Source: Melastoma dodecandrum | Lineage: Eukaryota; Streptophyta; Magnoliopsida; Myrtales; Melastomataceae | Length of the DNA: 64,000 nt | Assembly: GCA_029817715.1 (NCBI GenBank) | Contig: JARUPY010000434.1 | Location: 1,550,001-1,614,000, forward strand | Reading direction: 5' to 3' | In this document: positions 44,477-56,478 of the stretch, one piece after another | How positions within the stretch are numbered: the stretch's first letter is position 1 | Layout: each line of letters opens with the position of its first letter | The notes under the pieces: generated by a model | The model's input: the letters and a program-made list of their open reading frames with translations, nothing else | What the model was told of the DNA's origin: nothing | Database searches by the model: none | Program-made: the position numbers and the translations under genes

Positions 44477-44630
44477 TTACTCTCCCAATTGCATCCACAA
44501 GCTCGAGAATCTCCTCTTTAAGACTTCCTTGTGAGTTTTCCAAATAGTCGGTTTGTATGACTTTAAATATTTCCCATTAATTTTCAATTCATGAGAACGA
44601 CCTTCGAGGTCAGCCAAACGATATATGTTC
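44477..44630 (-). pseudogene. C-terminal tail of the Tat integrase
   Basis: The minus strand reads NIYRLADLEGRSHELKINGK followed by YLKSYKPTIW, the conserved end of Tat-type integrases. It is separated from the rest of integrase (from 47758 upward) by the inserted gag-only element. Confidence 0.75.
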
Positions 44631-45634
44631 TGATACAAGGATGGCCGTCGACTTGTCCCAGCTCCGTCTACCAATTATTCATGGAGTTATTCCGTTAGAC
44701 ATCAAGGCATAGGAGAATGTTTCTACTTACCTTCGAGTGAACTTTGACTCGAGAAAGGAGTTCTCGAGACGCCTATTCGACAGGGGCAAGATGGAACTCG
44801 AGCAAGTCTTCTGTCAACTTGAGAGTCGCTTGGAGAAGCTACTCGAGAAAGGAGTTCTCGAGACACCTATTCCACAGAGGCAAGATGCAACTCGAGCAAG
44901 TCATCCGTCAACCAAAGAGTCACCTGGAGAAGCTACTTGAGAAAGGAGTTCTCGAGACGCCTATTCGACAGGGGCAAGCTGCAACTCGAGCAAGTCATCT
45001 GTCAACTCGAGAGTCGCCTAGAGAAGCTGAATCGTTTCCCTTTCCAACATTCATGCACCCAGTAGTTCATGCATCGACATTTATGTTTGTGTCACTCCCA
45101 ATAAGCTATTTTTGGTTTGTCCATGAATTTGGCCATGCATCTTATCTAGGTTCATTGTCTTGCATTTATGTTCTTATTCAGGTGATCCCTATATATTGGG
45201 CACCCTTGTAAGCATTTGAAAAATAATCTGGAATTGAAAAACCCTTTTCATAGACTTTGTCTTCTATCCGAATTGAGTAGATTCCCTTCAATCTCGTTCT
45301 TCATTGGTGGATTCCAAGTGCTTATTAAGTTGAGCGTATCAACTGGTGGTAGTGTATGTGTATCCTCCTTGTTGTGCCTGGTCCTCGTCTTGTTCGTGGT
45401 GGTGTATATGTATCTACGACACAAACAAGTTTATCTGACTTCTTCTTTCACGGTGGTATTTCTGTATCCATGGAGGTTGAATCTCAACCTATCCTTTTCC
45501 ACTTCTAGCCGCACCCCTAAACACAACCTTCCGTCCAAACCCCACGTCACTCCATTCCACATTTTTAGTGGCGTTCCCCAGTATCGTTTTGTTTTTGGTA
45601 TTTGAAATTTCATTCTGGTATTGAACCTGTATCG
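44631..45634 (+). repeat. 5' LTR of the gag-only element
   Basis: About 1,004 bp. It matches 46925-47757 throughout, including TAGTTCATGCATC and TGGGCACCCTTGTAAGCATT, except for two extra copies of an internal 94-bp unit. Confidence 0.8.
44748..45029 (+). repeat. three tandem 94-bp units inside the 5' LTR
   Basis: Units start at 44748, 44842 and 44936, each with CTCGAGAAAGGAGTTCTCGA (the third begins CTTGAG). The 3' LTR has one unit (from 47042). The 94-bp period is not a multiple of three, so the repeated peptide-like frames here are artefacts. Confidence 0.85.
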
Positions 45635-45637
45635 ACT

Positions 45638-45649
45638 TGGTATCAGAGC
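45638..45649 (+). promoter_or_regulatory. primer-binding site of the gag-only element
   Basis: TGGTATCAGAGC is an exact initiator-Met-tRNA primer site, three bases after the LTR end. Confidence 0.8.
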
Positions 45650-45678
45650 TCAAGGTTGTCGTTGAGTACACGTTATCA

Positions 45679-46920
45679 ATGGCAGGAAGACTTGAGGTAG
45701 AACACGTAGCTCGGATCAAACAACAAATCGCAGATTTGAAGCGTACATTGCACGTTGTTCGACGAGAGCAGTGCATCAAAGAATTGCTGCGTCAGGTTCA
45801 CAATCTGAGGAAACATGGAGCATCGTCATCAAGTAAACGATTGGACCGCAAAAGTCCAAGAGAGTCCCTACCCGTCAACTATTCGGTCGATTTTTCAGTC
45901 GACGACCTTAAGAGTCTGCCGTTTTTTTTTCCCGCTAAAGAGGACTTCGTTCAAAGAGTTAATCGAGAAGAATCTATTCCCGTGCATTTTCCCCAAGAAC
46001 CGATTTCAGATTTTGAGATATATCCTGATGAGTGGATTCAGGCCCAATTTGGGAGCCTAAAGAATTGCTAGTCAATCCTCAAGAGAACTGGGGATTTGGC
46101 GAACGATGTGATCTCAGAAGAATCGACACATGAGTTGCTAGTTGAGTGTTATCAGCCAATATGGTGTTTAGAGAAAAGTCGAGACGAGAGGACTCTAGCG
46201 ACACCAGCCAGTTTTGACCCGCAGAAGATGAGCGGCGCCCCAGTCCTTATCATCCCAGTCGATTTAAAGGTATTTATGTAAGAACCTGATCGAAGGCCCC
46301 TCTGCAACTATCAAGCCATTTCAAAGCGAGGCTACAACACTACGTCACGAGAAATGAGAGAAGAATTGAAGTCTTACATGGCAGATGAAGTCCAATGTCA
46401 TCCATATTGGCGTTTTAGAGACGCATGCAACCTTACTCACATGGGTGAGAAACAACATGTGGCAAAATTGGGAGATCGGACATTTCCGAAGGCTTCGCTT
46501 TTTAACAAGGGGAGTAGTACGCGAGCAATGAATTCATTGATCAGTGTGAGGAGAACACCTTCAATTACCGAGTATCTTCCAATCAAGCGAGAAGAAAATC
46601 AGCCTCGAAGTTTAACTCATCGAGAAAAGGGAGGAACTTGGACGGATTTTATGTCGATCGAGATCTGGTGGCCTAAAGCGAAAAGCGAGGTTCGAATGAC
46701 GACGCAAGGTCGAGAATATTTCCAGGGAGAGGAGCGACAAAGGGAGGATGTCAGACTAACTCAAGCAAAGCAAGAGAGTGTAGCGATCGAAGTTTTAGTT
46801 CTGTTCGAATCAATCCAAGAGATGTCGACACATCTTCGAATAGGTGTTGGAGGAATCCTATCTAAGGTTTGGACGGTTGATTACAATCCAAGTTTGAGGA
46901 AAATTTTCCTCAACAAGGGG
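45679..46920 (+). pseudogene. gag-like protein of the gag-only element, broken
   Basis: The frame opens at ATG 45679 (MAGRLEVEHVARIKQQIADL, then a Lys/Arg-rich helix) and runs to a stop at about 46069. It resumes in other frames at 46096 and 46354-46938. The segment CHPYWRFRDACNLTHMGEKQ (about 46396) corresponds to QPYWSFADAYNLAHKVKKQQ at about 5658 of the gypsy element, identifying it as gag of the same broad type. No zinc knuckle was recognised. Two stops break it. Confidence 0.6.
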
Positions 46921-46924
46921 AGAA

Positions 46925-47757
46925 TGATACAAGAATGACCGTTGACTCGCCCCAGCTTCGTCTACCAATTACTCACGGAGTTATTCCGGTTGCCATCAAG
47001 GCATGGGAGAATGTTTCTGCTTACCTTCCAGTGAACTTTGACTCGAGAAAGGAGTTCTCGAGACGACTATTCGACAGGGGCAAGCTGCAACTCAAGCAAG
47101 TCATCCGTCAACTCGAGAGTCGCCTGGAGAAGATGAATCGATTTCCTTTCCAACATTCATGCATCCAGTAGTTCATGCATCAACATTTAAGTTTGTGTCG
47201 TTCCTAGTAAGCTATTTATGGTTTGTCCATAAATTTGGCCATGCATCTTATCTAAGTGCATTGTCTTGAATTTATGTTCTTGTTCATGTGATCCTTATAT
47301 ATTGGGCACCCTTGTAAGCATTTGAAATATAATCTGGAATTGAAAAACCCTTTTGTTAGACTTTTGTCTTCTATCCAAAGTGAGTTGATTCTCCTTCAAC
47401 CTCGTTCTTCATTTGGTGGATTTCAAGTGCAGATTGAGTTGAGCGTATCAACTGGTGGTGGTGTATTTGTATCCTTCGCGTTGTGCTTCGCCCCCATCTT
47501 GTTCGTGGTGGTGTATCTGTATCCACGATACAACGAGTTTATCGGAGTTCTTCTTTCACGGTGGTGTTTCTGTATCTATGGAAGTTGAATCACAACCTAT
47601 CCTTTTCCCCTTATTCCTTTTCCACTTCCAGCCGCACCCCTAAACACAACCTTCCGTCCAAACCCCACATCACTCCATTCCGCACTTTTAGTGACGTTCC
47701 CCCGTATCGTTTCGTTTTGGGTATTTGAAATTTCATTCTGGTGCCGTACCTGTACCA
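46925..47757 (+). repeat. 3' LTR of the gag-only element
   Basis: 833 bp from TGATACAAGAATGACCG to CCTGTACCA, with a single 94-bp unit. Confidence 0.8.
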
Positions 47758-48391
47758 CGTTATTTGGGAATACTTCCCTAACTCTAAACGGACCCTCCTA
47801 ATTAGGTGATCATTTCTCAAGGAAGTAATCTCGAATCCCTATTGGGGGAATCATTTTCCGCACCAACTCACCTTCGTTGAAGCTTTTGGAATGAAACTTT
47901 TGCTATAATGTCTCATAATTCTGCTTTTCTGAACTTCAAGATATTCAAGATATTCGAGCTCTCGAGAGTTATTCTCATCTCGACCTACGTTTTGGCTCGT
48001 CTAATTGACCCGAAAAGATTTATACTTTATCTTGGTGGGAAAAATGGCCTTGTGCCCATACACCTGGTTATAAGGCGCTTCTCCAGTGCTATCTCTTTTA
48101 GTACACCTCAAACCCCATAATGTTTCGAGGAGTGTTTCGTGCCACCTCCGGAGGTTATTTTCAATCATTCGCTGGACCACATTCTTGATAAGCTTGTTGG
48201 TAGATCCACTTGGCCATTAGATTGTGGATAATACGGTGACGAATTGTTAATAATAAAACAAAATTCTCTCGAGAATTCCTGCATCTACTCTCCGTTGAAT
48301 ACGGCTCCATGATCCACTACTATGTTTTATGGGAGTCGAAAACGAAAAATAATGTTCGCCTTGATGAACTCGATTACCTCTTTCTGGTCGA

Positions 48392-48449
48392 TTTTTGGAT
48401 AAGCTTTGGCCTCCACCCATTTTTTGATAAGCTTTGGCCTCCACCCACT
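48392..48449. repeat. 28-bp tandem duplication in Tat integrase
   Basis: GATAAGCTTTGGCCTCCACC occurs at 48398 and again at 48426. The 28-bp unit shifts the integrase frame. Confidence 0.8.
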
Positions 48450-49065
48450 TAGTGAAGTAATATGTTGCCACCAATATGTAAACGTCTCCTTTACTTGAGT
48501 GAGGTCTAATCTCGCCAATTATATATAAAGCCCAAGACTTAAATGGTCATCGTTGTACTACTGGATTTAATTCCATTGCTGGAGCTCGAGTTATAGGCCC
48601 AAACATTTGGCACTTCCTACAACCCTAGCCATCTCGATGCAATTCTTCTTCATAGATGGCCAACAAAATCCGTGTCTTTGAATCATCCAGTGCATATTTA
48701 CTCCTGACTGATGAGTTCCACACAACCCTTCGTGTGTTTTCAACATGATTGGTGTAGCTTTATCCATATCGACACACCTCAGCAAAACACCTTCTCGAGT
48801 TTTCTTGTATAACAGGCCACCCAAGAGCATATACTGTCTGGCTGCTAATTTAATTTTTCTCTCGACTTGTGAATTGGGGTTATCTAGGAATTTGATGTAT
48901 GGTATTCGCATCTACCTTATTATTCGAAGTGGTCTCACCCACTTCTTTCCTAATGGTAGGTAAACTTATCTCAGTAATAATCCCCCCTAGTTCTTTCTTT
49001 AAAACATCATTTAATTTGTTCAATTGACTTGTTGAAACTTTTTGCCTTGTGAAATCACCTTTGTT

Positions 49066-49140
49066 CATTCAATTTGTTGAAACATCATTCATTCAATTTG
49101 TTAAAACATCATTCATTCAATTCATTCAATTTGTTCAATT
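49066..49140. repeat. short tandem repeats (~24 bp) in the Tat element
   Basis: CATTCAATTTGTT...AACATCATT repeats about three times with a 24-bp spacing, ending in shorter ATTCAATTC units. Probably slippage or repair scars. Confidence 0.7.
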
Positions 49141-52100
49141 GACTTGTTAAAAATCACGACTTGCATGCTCCAAGGTGACTTGTTTTATCAATTACAGAGT
49201 TAGTGCCAGGTATTTCTTCAATTCTTGAGTGCGACACAGATTCAAATCATTTACTTGGTTTACAACTAGTTGTGAATCACTTTTGACTAATACAATTTTT
49301 GCTCCACTCTCGAGTAAAGTTTCTAACACAACAATGAGTGCACTATACTCAGTAGCGTTGTTGGTTGCATGTTAGGCTAATTTAAAGGCTAACTTGGCCT
49401 CGAATCTTACTGGTGACTTTATCACGATTCTAATTTCAGTTTCAGATCTTGTTGACGACCCATCAAACCAGGCTTCCCAAAGTTCTTGCGTTTCCTCTTG
49501 TTCATCTACTGAAGTTTCACTAGAGTATTTTGCCATGATATCTACGAGAACTTGTCCTTTGACAGCCTTTTGAGGTTTGAATTTCAGGTCATATGTGGAG
49601 AGCATTGGGTTCCACTTACTAACTCTTCTAGTAAGCAAAGGACTCTCGAAGGATGTTTTTAACACTTGTGCTTTCAAAACCACATATACTTCGCTACTCC
49701 ATATGTAGTGTCTCAACTTCGTAACTACATAATATACAGACAGACAAAGCCTCTCTGAAGCTGTATACCTTGTCTCAGTAGGATTTAAGAGTTGAGATAA
49801 ATAAAATACATCTCTTTCTCTCTTCTGATCATCTTCTTGAGCTAAGGGCGCACATATCGTGGTGGCAGTTGCCGTTACATATAAGCTGAAGAGCCTCCCG
49901 AGCTGAGGAGAAGCTAAGACTGGGGATTTCATCAAATACTCTTTGACTTTCTCAAATGGAGATCATGTTTATCTGTCCAAACATCTCTATTCTTCCCTCT
50001 GAATAACGTTGTGAAAGCCTCTAATTTTCCTGTAAGATTCCCAATGAATCTCCTTTGGTAATTAACTCGCCCGAGAAAAGCTTGTAACTCTTTCTTATTC
50101 TTCTAGGGTTGCAATTCTCGTATCGCTTTGATTTTACTTGGATCAATTTGGATCCCTTTCTGATGTACTAGAAAACCAAGAAATTGTCTAGCATGGACTC
50201 CGAATGCACATTTTAAAGTCAAATGATATTTCCTCATATGGAAGAATGCAGCTTGAAGAACTTCGACGTGTGAATCTTTCGTTCTCGACTTTACAACTAT
50301 GTTGTTGATATAAACTTCTATTGTCTTTCCTATGAGAGGATCGAATATGGCATTCATGGCCCTTTAATATGTAGCTCCGATATTTTTTAATCCAAATGGT
50401 ATTACTACCCATTCAAAGATGTCGATTGGGCATGGGAATGCTGTTTTGTAAACATCCTCCTCAGCGATGAAGATTTGATTATATCCCGAGTAGCCATCCA
50501 TAAATGATATAATCACATTTCTTGTTGTCTTGTCAATTAATTCATCAACTATTGGCATGTGATATTCATCTTCTGTGGTTTCTTTGTTTAAATCTCGAAA
50601 ATCTATACATACTCGAATCTTACCATTTTTCTTCACTACAGGAAGGATGCTCAAGATCCATTCTGTGTATCGAGACGTCCTGACATACCCGGCTTGAAAG
50701 AGTTTTCTTACTTCTTCATACACGACCTTACTTACTTCTCCCACCAATCTTCGTGGGGCTTGTTGAACGGGTTTAGAATGGTAATCGGGAGTTTATGTTC
50801 TACGAGCCTTCTGTCGATTCCTGGCATTTCCGTGTAGTCCCAAGCAAAATAGTCTCGAAATTCATGTAACACTTCTTTTAAGGCAGAAGCTAAATTATTG
50901 TCTAAGATAACGCTCATATAAGTGAGCCTCGGATCATCTTCTGAATCAAGATTAATACCAATCAAAGGATCTGATGTTGAAAACAATGTTTCTCGACTGA
51001 AGTCGTCAAGCTGTACGGAAAAAACACCTAAAAATGGCTTAGAACTGAAAGAAAATGACAACGGTGCGATGCAATGCACTTTTTCATCACAACTTAAACA
51101 CCCTAAGGGATGCGCTTCTTAGTGCACATCGACCAGATCTTTTTCTTCTTCTTGAATTCTCATTAGTGCCTTCAAGCAGGAGTCTATCGAACTCCAGCTC
51201 CGCATCTCGATCCTGATTTCCTTCCTCGTTCTGTCCTGAGCGATTCTCAATCTAGACTTCCATATCCCTTATCCTCATCTGCTTGAGTTAGGGTAATATT
51301 TCCTTCCGGCATTCCTCGAGGCCTCTCATTCAACCAAGTGATGGGGATTCCTTCATCAGGCACGAACATCCCTGGGTTGTTCTCGAGTTCTTCATCCCCT
51401 AGAGCTTCTACAGTAAAGCTGAATAGTGGGGTAAAGTCTCTAGCTCGAGGAGTATCATCTTCTTAACTTCCCCATCCAGTTGAGACTATGGGAGGTTCGG
51501 CTCTCATTGCCTCAACCTGATGGACCATGACTTTCTCGACTTACGGGTTCAACGATCGATTTTTATAGTTGTCCTCATCTTATTTCTCCTTCTTGAGGTA
51601 TGCAATGAAATACAGAGATTTAGTTTCACAATAACAATGGTTCTTATCAGCCCATACAATTTCTATTTCATCACCAAGCCATATCATCAACTCTTTGTGT
51701 ACAATCGAGTGTATAGCAGCAGCTTTATGAACCCAATCTCGACCCTGGAGAATGTTGAAAGCTGATGCAATGTCTAACACGAAGAAGGCGGTCTCCATCT
51801 CGTGTCTCCCGACCTAGAGATTTACTGAGAACACTCCCATGCATTATGATCTCTTCCCGTTAAAGGCAATAATTGACATTCCTGTATCTGTCAACTGCCC
51901 CCTTTCTTTACCCATTGCACGTAGCTCCATTATCGACCAGCACCTTAAATATCCTTACTCCATCGAAGTCAGTCGTGATATACATGGAATGAATATGTTG
52001 CCTCATCCCGAGGGAGGGTTTCTCGAACCAAAGGATCACAAATCTCTTTGAATATCTGTCACTCGACCTAGGAACCTTACATACTATGCCATTAGCGAGC

Positions 52101-55050
52101 ATAACTATTTTACCTTCTCTCGAGAAGCATGCGGGCAGCTCAACCACATTGCATGTCACCATGGGGTCTCCGTCTGTCTTTCTAGTGTTCACAAGGATAT
52201 CCCTCATATATTGGTGTGTAATCCACATAGTCATCGTAATCTTCCTTTTCTTCACCTCCCACTTGTTGCTCCCCATCCCGAGGCTCACTTGCCTCTTTTA
52301 GCGAAACACTTTTGATTTTCTTAGCCTCCGTCTGAGTATGTTTTAGAATTCTCTTGCGTATTGCCTTCAGGATCACTACTTTCTTACAAAATCGCTGCCA
52401 TTCTGATTGTGGGTTCTCCATAGGCTCCTACAATGCGCCCAAAACTTTTAACAGCGCGATTGATGTAAATAAGATCTTTCTTTTTGGGAGCATAACCCCG
52501 AATTTCCTGCACGTTAGGCTCAATCACCAAAGCATCAATAAAGTTTGTGGTGAGGTTACCTGCGATCTCACTTTTGAGTTTAATTTTGATTTCCTCATTA
52601 GTTGACATCTGAACCAGGTTCAGGAAGTACACCACGCAAAATTTGGTGCACGTCGGTGGGATAAGAAACTTATTCGAGGCATTCAATTTGCACTTTTAGC
52701 AGAGCATCGCTTCCTCAAGGAAGCGAGCAATTTGTGGACCCTCTTGAATTAGTTTCGTATTGATTTGGACTACTTCCTTTCCTTGTGCTTCAGCAGATGC
52801 CTTCTCAACTTTAGCCAGCTCGGGCGTAGGGACATCCTTATTTGGATGCTTATTAGGTGCCTGTTCTCGAACAACAAGCCCAACCTTTTCATGGTCATCC
52901 CCACGTTCATGCACATGGGGCCTGTTGGCCCGCCCATCCGTGTCATAGTGCCTCTGTCAGTGTTTGCGTCCAACAGATCCCAACGAGGAACTCCCTGAAG
53001 TATGTTTTCGGGCAAAGCGAGAGTACGATGCCACCATTCCCATAGCTACCTCCTCGAGCTGAGTTAAATCATACTAGAGACTGTCTTTGTTTATCTGCAG
53101 ATACCTGCGGAAGTTGCGACACTTGTCCGTGGTATGAGTGGAATCCAAATGCCAGTGGCAGTGTTCATAATGAATTTCTCGAACCGGACAGTTCACTACT
53201 TTCTTCTTGACCAAGCGCTTAAAAAGCCCATTAGCAACAGTGGTTTCCCCGAACACTTTGATTCCCTGTGTTGTATCATGAATGTAAGTCTCAAGATAAA
53301 GTGCAGAAGTATCTTCATCAGTATTACATTTAGAACACATATTTTCATATTTTCAGCCTCGAGAGAATACATACGGATTATAGGCTCTTCGCCAAAGGGA
53401 TTATCATCCACTATACTCGACTCATTCACTTCAGTAAATCGTAATTCTTTTGACTTGATCAAGTCTTGAATTAAATTTCGGAAATGAATGCACTCTTCAG
53501 TTGCATGAGTAAACATTCCCTGCTATTTACAATGTTTCCTACGTTTTTCTCAATCGCTTTGCAGCAACTTATGTTTAGGCCTAAGTTTTATACGCCCTTT
53601 CTGGTACAACCAATCAAAGATTTTGTCCATCTGTTCTATACCAAACGAGAATTTCCTTTCTTCATCAGATTTTTGAGAAACTCAAGCTTTAGTCACTACG
53701 GGCTCGCACACTATTGGTTCCCCTTTTATAAACTCAGCTATATCAATTTTTGCCTAAGGCTCTACTTGACAATTTCCAACTGGATGAAAGCCTTCCAGCA
53801 AGAGATACTCAGTTGCTCGTCTCGAGAGATCATGAAAATCTCGAAAACGCTCCCCTTGGAGTTTTTTTCTTATTTCTAGAAACAAAACGTTCTGTGCTAT
53901 CTCGAGTTGATCTCTTCCAGCTACGACTATTGTGCACTTCAACAGATTTTTCCTAACCTTTACTAAAAATAGAGCAGAGCTCTCCCAAGGTAATTGTTTC
54001 ATCCACATGATCTCCCCTAGAAAGTCACTGAATCCAATTTATCAAACACCTTGAGAAACTGGGTTTGCATCTCGACCCAATGCAGAATGATATTCGGGAG
54101 AAGTCTCGAATACCAGCCAAATGCATCTCTAGTTAGAGAATTAGGAAATAATTTGAGCTTTAACATGTCGTTATTCGACATCTCCCACATCTGATAAGTA
54201 AATCTAGATATATGTTCCACAGAAGTCATTTCATCTTCTCTCGAAAACAAGGTAAAATTAGAAATTTTATATCCTCGAGGTATCTCTATTCCTTATTCTA
54301 TGTACTCAGGAATTGGATACCTATACAGGCGCACTTCTTCAGTCCTTGCACCTCGAACCATTTGAGCTACTACTCGAGCGATTTGCCCACTTAAGTCGAG
54401 TACAGGATTAGGATTTGTTTTTGGATTGACCTCATTTTCCTTAGGTTTATAGTAAAAGATCACAGTTTCCCTTCGTCGACCCGGGGGAGAATAAGCTGGA
54501 CAAATGTTCTGTTCGAGCTCTACGAATGTGGGGTTTACATCTTGTTAGACTCAGGCATTGGATGTTTTGAACTACCCATGCCAACTCCATAAACTCCATT
54601 AAAATTCACAAGATGTGGTTCAATACCCTAGTTATAAGTATTTCCATTAACCTTCTGCGTTCCAGCAGCCCTACCATCTCCCATAAACGACTTTTCTCAT
54701 ACAGGCTCGCTCTTTCTCTCAGATCTATCACCCTTGAGGAGACTTATGATACCTATCAACTCTTGATGCTTTTCATTCATTTGCATTTTCAATTCTCTAT
54801 GACTCTCTGCTAATTCCAATTTCAATTCTCTCATAGCATTACCAAATTTTTACTTAGTTACAACGTCATTAGGAGAATAAGCAAGCCAAGGATTGTTCAG
54901 TGGCCCTATGAGCACATCCTGGTTTCCCTCAATTTGAATTTCATTGGATTCCCCTATCTCAGTAAGATCAACCTCTGTAGGACTTCTTCCACTCTTAGCA
55001 TGAGGCATCTTTCAAGAAATTTTGTGGATTTTTAATCCAAGTTCCCATTA

Positions 55051-55059
55051 TGGTCGCCA
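55051..55059 (-). promoter_or_regulatory. primer-binding site of the Tat element
   Basis: The minus strand reads TGGCGACCA six bases inside the 5' LTR end. TGG at the LTR side is the expected complement of a tRNA 3' CCA; which tRNA it is was not determined. Confidence 0.5.
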
Positions 55060-55065
55060 AAAATA

Positions 55066-55842
55066 TGTTGGCGTGGAACTCGTTACCCGCAACACGTATC
55101 GAATTTTACAATGATTTGTGGTTGCTTTAAAGTAAATGAACGTAAGTTGAAAAGTAAACACAATGCTTGAAATAATTAACAACGTTGAATTACAGAATCT
55201 GAATCTTTACAAAACTGACAGATATGACGTGAACGGGAAAAACAACAAAAAGACTTGAGAACGGCTACAAGATGCTTCACGACGGTCGGCGGACGAATGA
55301 TGGCTACGACATATCCCTTTAATGAAATCTACCTTGGTGGATCGGTGGTAGGACGTAGTGAAGGTGAAAGTGGTTTCGGGATGCTGGGGTTCATGACGCT
55401 TTTAGGACGTTGGAAAAAGAGAGAAAAAATCTGAGTTATGTATTTGAGTTGTGTTCGTTGTCTTTGTCTCGTCATTCTTTCTGCCTTTTATGTTCCTTAA
55501 ATCTTGCAGTTACGATTCTTCAGCTGTTATGTGGTCTCCCTAGATCGTGTGCATCAGCTGTTTCCTATTTTATAGGAGCCATGCACATCGTATCTTAGAC
55601 GGCTTCTCTAAACCTGCCACGAGTCTTGTTCTATCATCGTGGCCAGACGTGAGTTAAAGTAGAAGAACTTGAGACTTTGTAGTTTCTCGAGTTGTGGTCT
55701 AGGTCCCGAGCTACGCGATGCCTGTAGCCTACTCGAGACGAGATTCTGAGTAACATTATTCTCGGGCTTCTTGAGTGATGTTTACACAGAGTCTCACCTC
55801 TTCGACTCATTAAAGATGAAGTCCAAAATTCATGTGTCAACA
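55066..55842 (-). repeat. 5' LTR of the Tat element
   Basis: 777 bp; plus-strand ends TGTTGGCGTGG and CATGTGTCAACA. It aligns with 37052-37813 with moderate divergence. Confidence 0.85.
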
Positions 55843-56478
55843 CTAGCCCATGAAAAAAAAATAAACGTGGGATTGTAATCCCAAGGAAACTTGGGATAGA
55901 AGTCTCGAGTAAAACGAAAGAAAAAAGAAAAAGAAGAATGGATCAATTGAAGTTGTATTCATCGTCCGTTTTGTACGAAATTTCGTGATATTGATCCTGA
56001 CGATGAGCTTTTCGTATTGAGGTTAGTCATCGTGAGATGTCGTCGTTTTCTCTTTGGTGCTCTCGAAGAAGAACTTCCTTTTTTAGTGTCTTTTGGTTGT
56101 AATTCATCCTTGTGTGATGATGGTTAACGTTCGAGTAAGTCGTGATTGAGTCTCTTGATGGTGATACTCTAACTTGGCTAAAGAAGAAAGACTTGTCATG
56201 TAACCTATTATTGTTGATAGTGGAGAGTTGGGTGGACAACGGTGTCGTTGATTTTCCTTTCACATCGAGAGTTTTTCACATAAACATCATGGTGTCCCTT
56301 CTATCTTTTCTTACAGCTGATATTACTTGTGTTTGGTTGATATTTGGGAGCGTAGGGATATACATATATGTTTAAGTTGATGTTGTGGTGCTGATTATTG
56401 TGGTATAGTCGAAGTACCGTTTGTTTCTGTTTAATCGGCACAAGTCTGAGACAAGACTCTAGGTGGCACGTCCCAACA
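55843..56478 (+). repeat. copia 3' LTR, second part
   Basis: It continues the LTR interrupted at 37051 and ends GTCCCAACA, the inverted counterpart of the start TGTTGGGC. Copia-LTR-like phrases such as TGTAACCTATTATTG and GTGGACAACGGTGTCG lie at about 56199 and 56233. Together with 37023-37051 the LTR would be about 665 bp. Confidence 0.65.

Larger units (their letters stand above)
44631..47757 (+). mobile_element. gag-only LTR retrotransposon (TR-GAG-like), non-autonomous
   Basis: Direct LTRs (44631-45634 and 46925-47757), both beginning TGATACAAG, enclose only about 1.3 kb. That interior has a perfect Met-tRNA primer site (45638-45649), a gag-like coding region and the polypurine tract CAAGGGGAGAA (46914-46924). 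No protease, RT or integrase is present, so mobility would need enzymes from another element. It is inserted in the Tat integrase C-terminus: LGKYSQI lies on one side (47758 and above) and NIYRLADLEG on the other. Flanking 5-mers TGTTC and CGTTA agree at three of five positions. Confidence 0.8.
47758..55009 (-). pseudogene. Tat-element gag-pol remnant
   Basis: Gag starts at ATG 55009 (MPHAKSGRSPTEVDLTEIGE) and runs with many stops to about 53080, including Cys/His segments (CIHFRNLIQDLI at about 53485; HWHLDSTHTTDKCRNFRRYL at about 53150). Protease FKVLVDNGATCNG is at about 51945-51908. RT has VCIDFRDLNKETTEDEYHMP (about 50610), YSGYNQIFIAEED and PFGLKNIGATY (about 50390), and YINNIVVKS (about 50310; NN replaces the catalytic DD). 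RNase H spans about 49935-49560, and a second RNase H-like segment starts with EAWFDGSST (about 49470). Integrase spans about 48911-48247, with LCGTHQSG, GFCWPSMKKNCIEMARVVG and YFTKWVEAKAYQ. A 28-bp duplication and numerous stops inactivate it. Confidence 0.85.
37052..55842 (-). mobile_element. Tat-type Ty3/gypsy retrotransposon, 18.8 kb with insertions
   Basis: Direct LTRs (37052-37813 and 55066-55842) bracket gag, protease, RT, RNase H, a second RNase H-like segment and integrase, all on the minus strand. The extra RNase H between RNase H and integrase and the YIxxIVVKS RT box are typical of the plant Tat lineage. Next to the right LTR the minus strand reads TGGCGACCA (55059-55051), the primer site. 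Next to the left LTR it reads AAAGGGGGAAGC, the polypurine tract. Between integrase and 3' LTR lies a plus-strand (antisense) PMD gene. Later insertions are a solo LTR (39823-42046) and a gag-only element (44631-47757). No clean target duplication was found. All genes are broken. Confidence 0.85.

Noticed and set aside
44748..45029. CRISPR-like array
   Set aside because: The 94-bp units are contiguous tandem copies without spacers and lie in an LTR of a plant retrotransposon.
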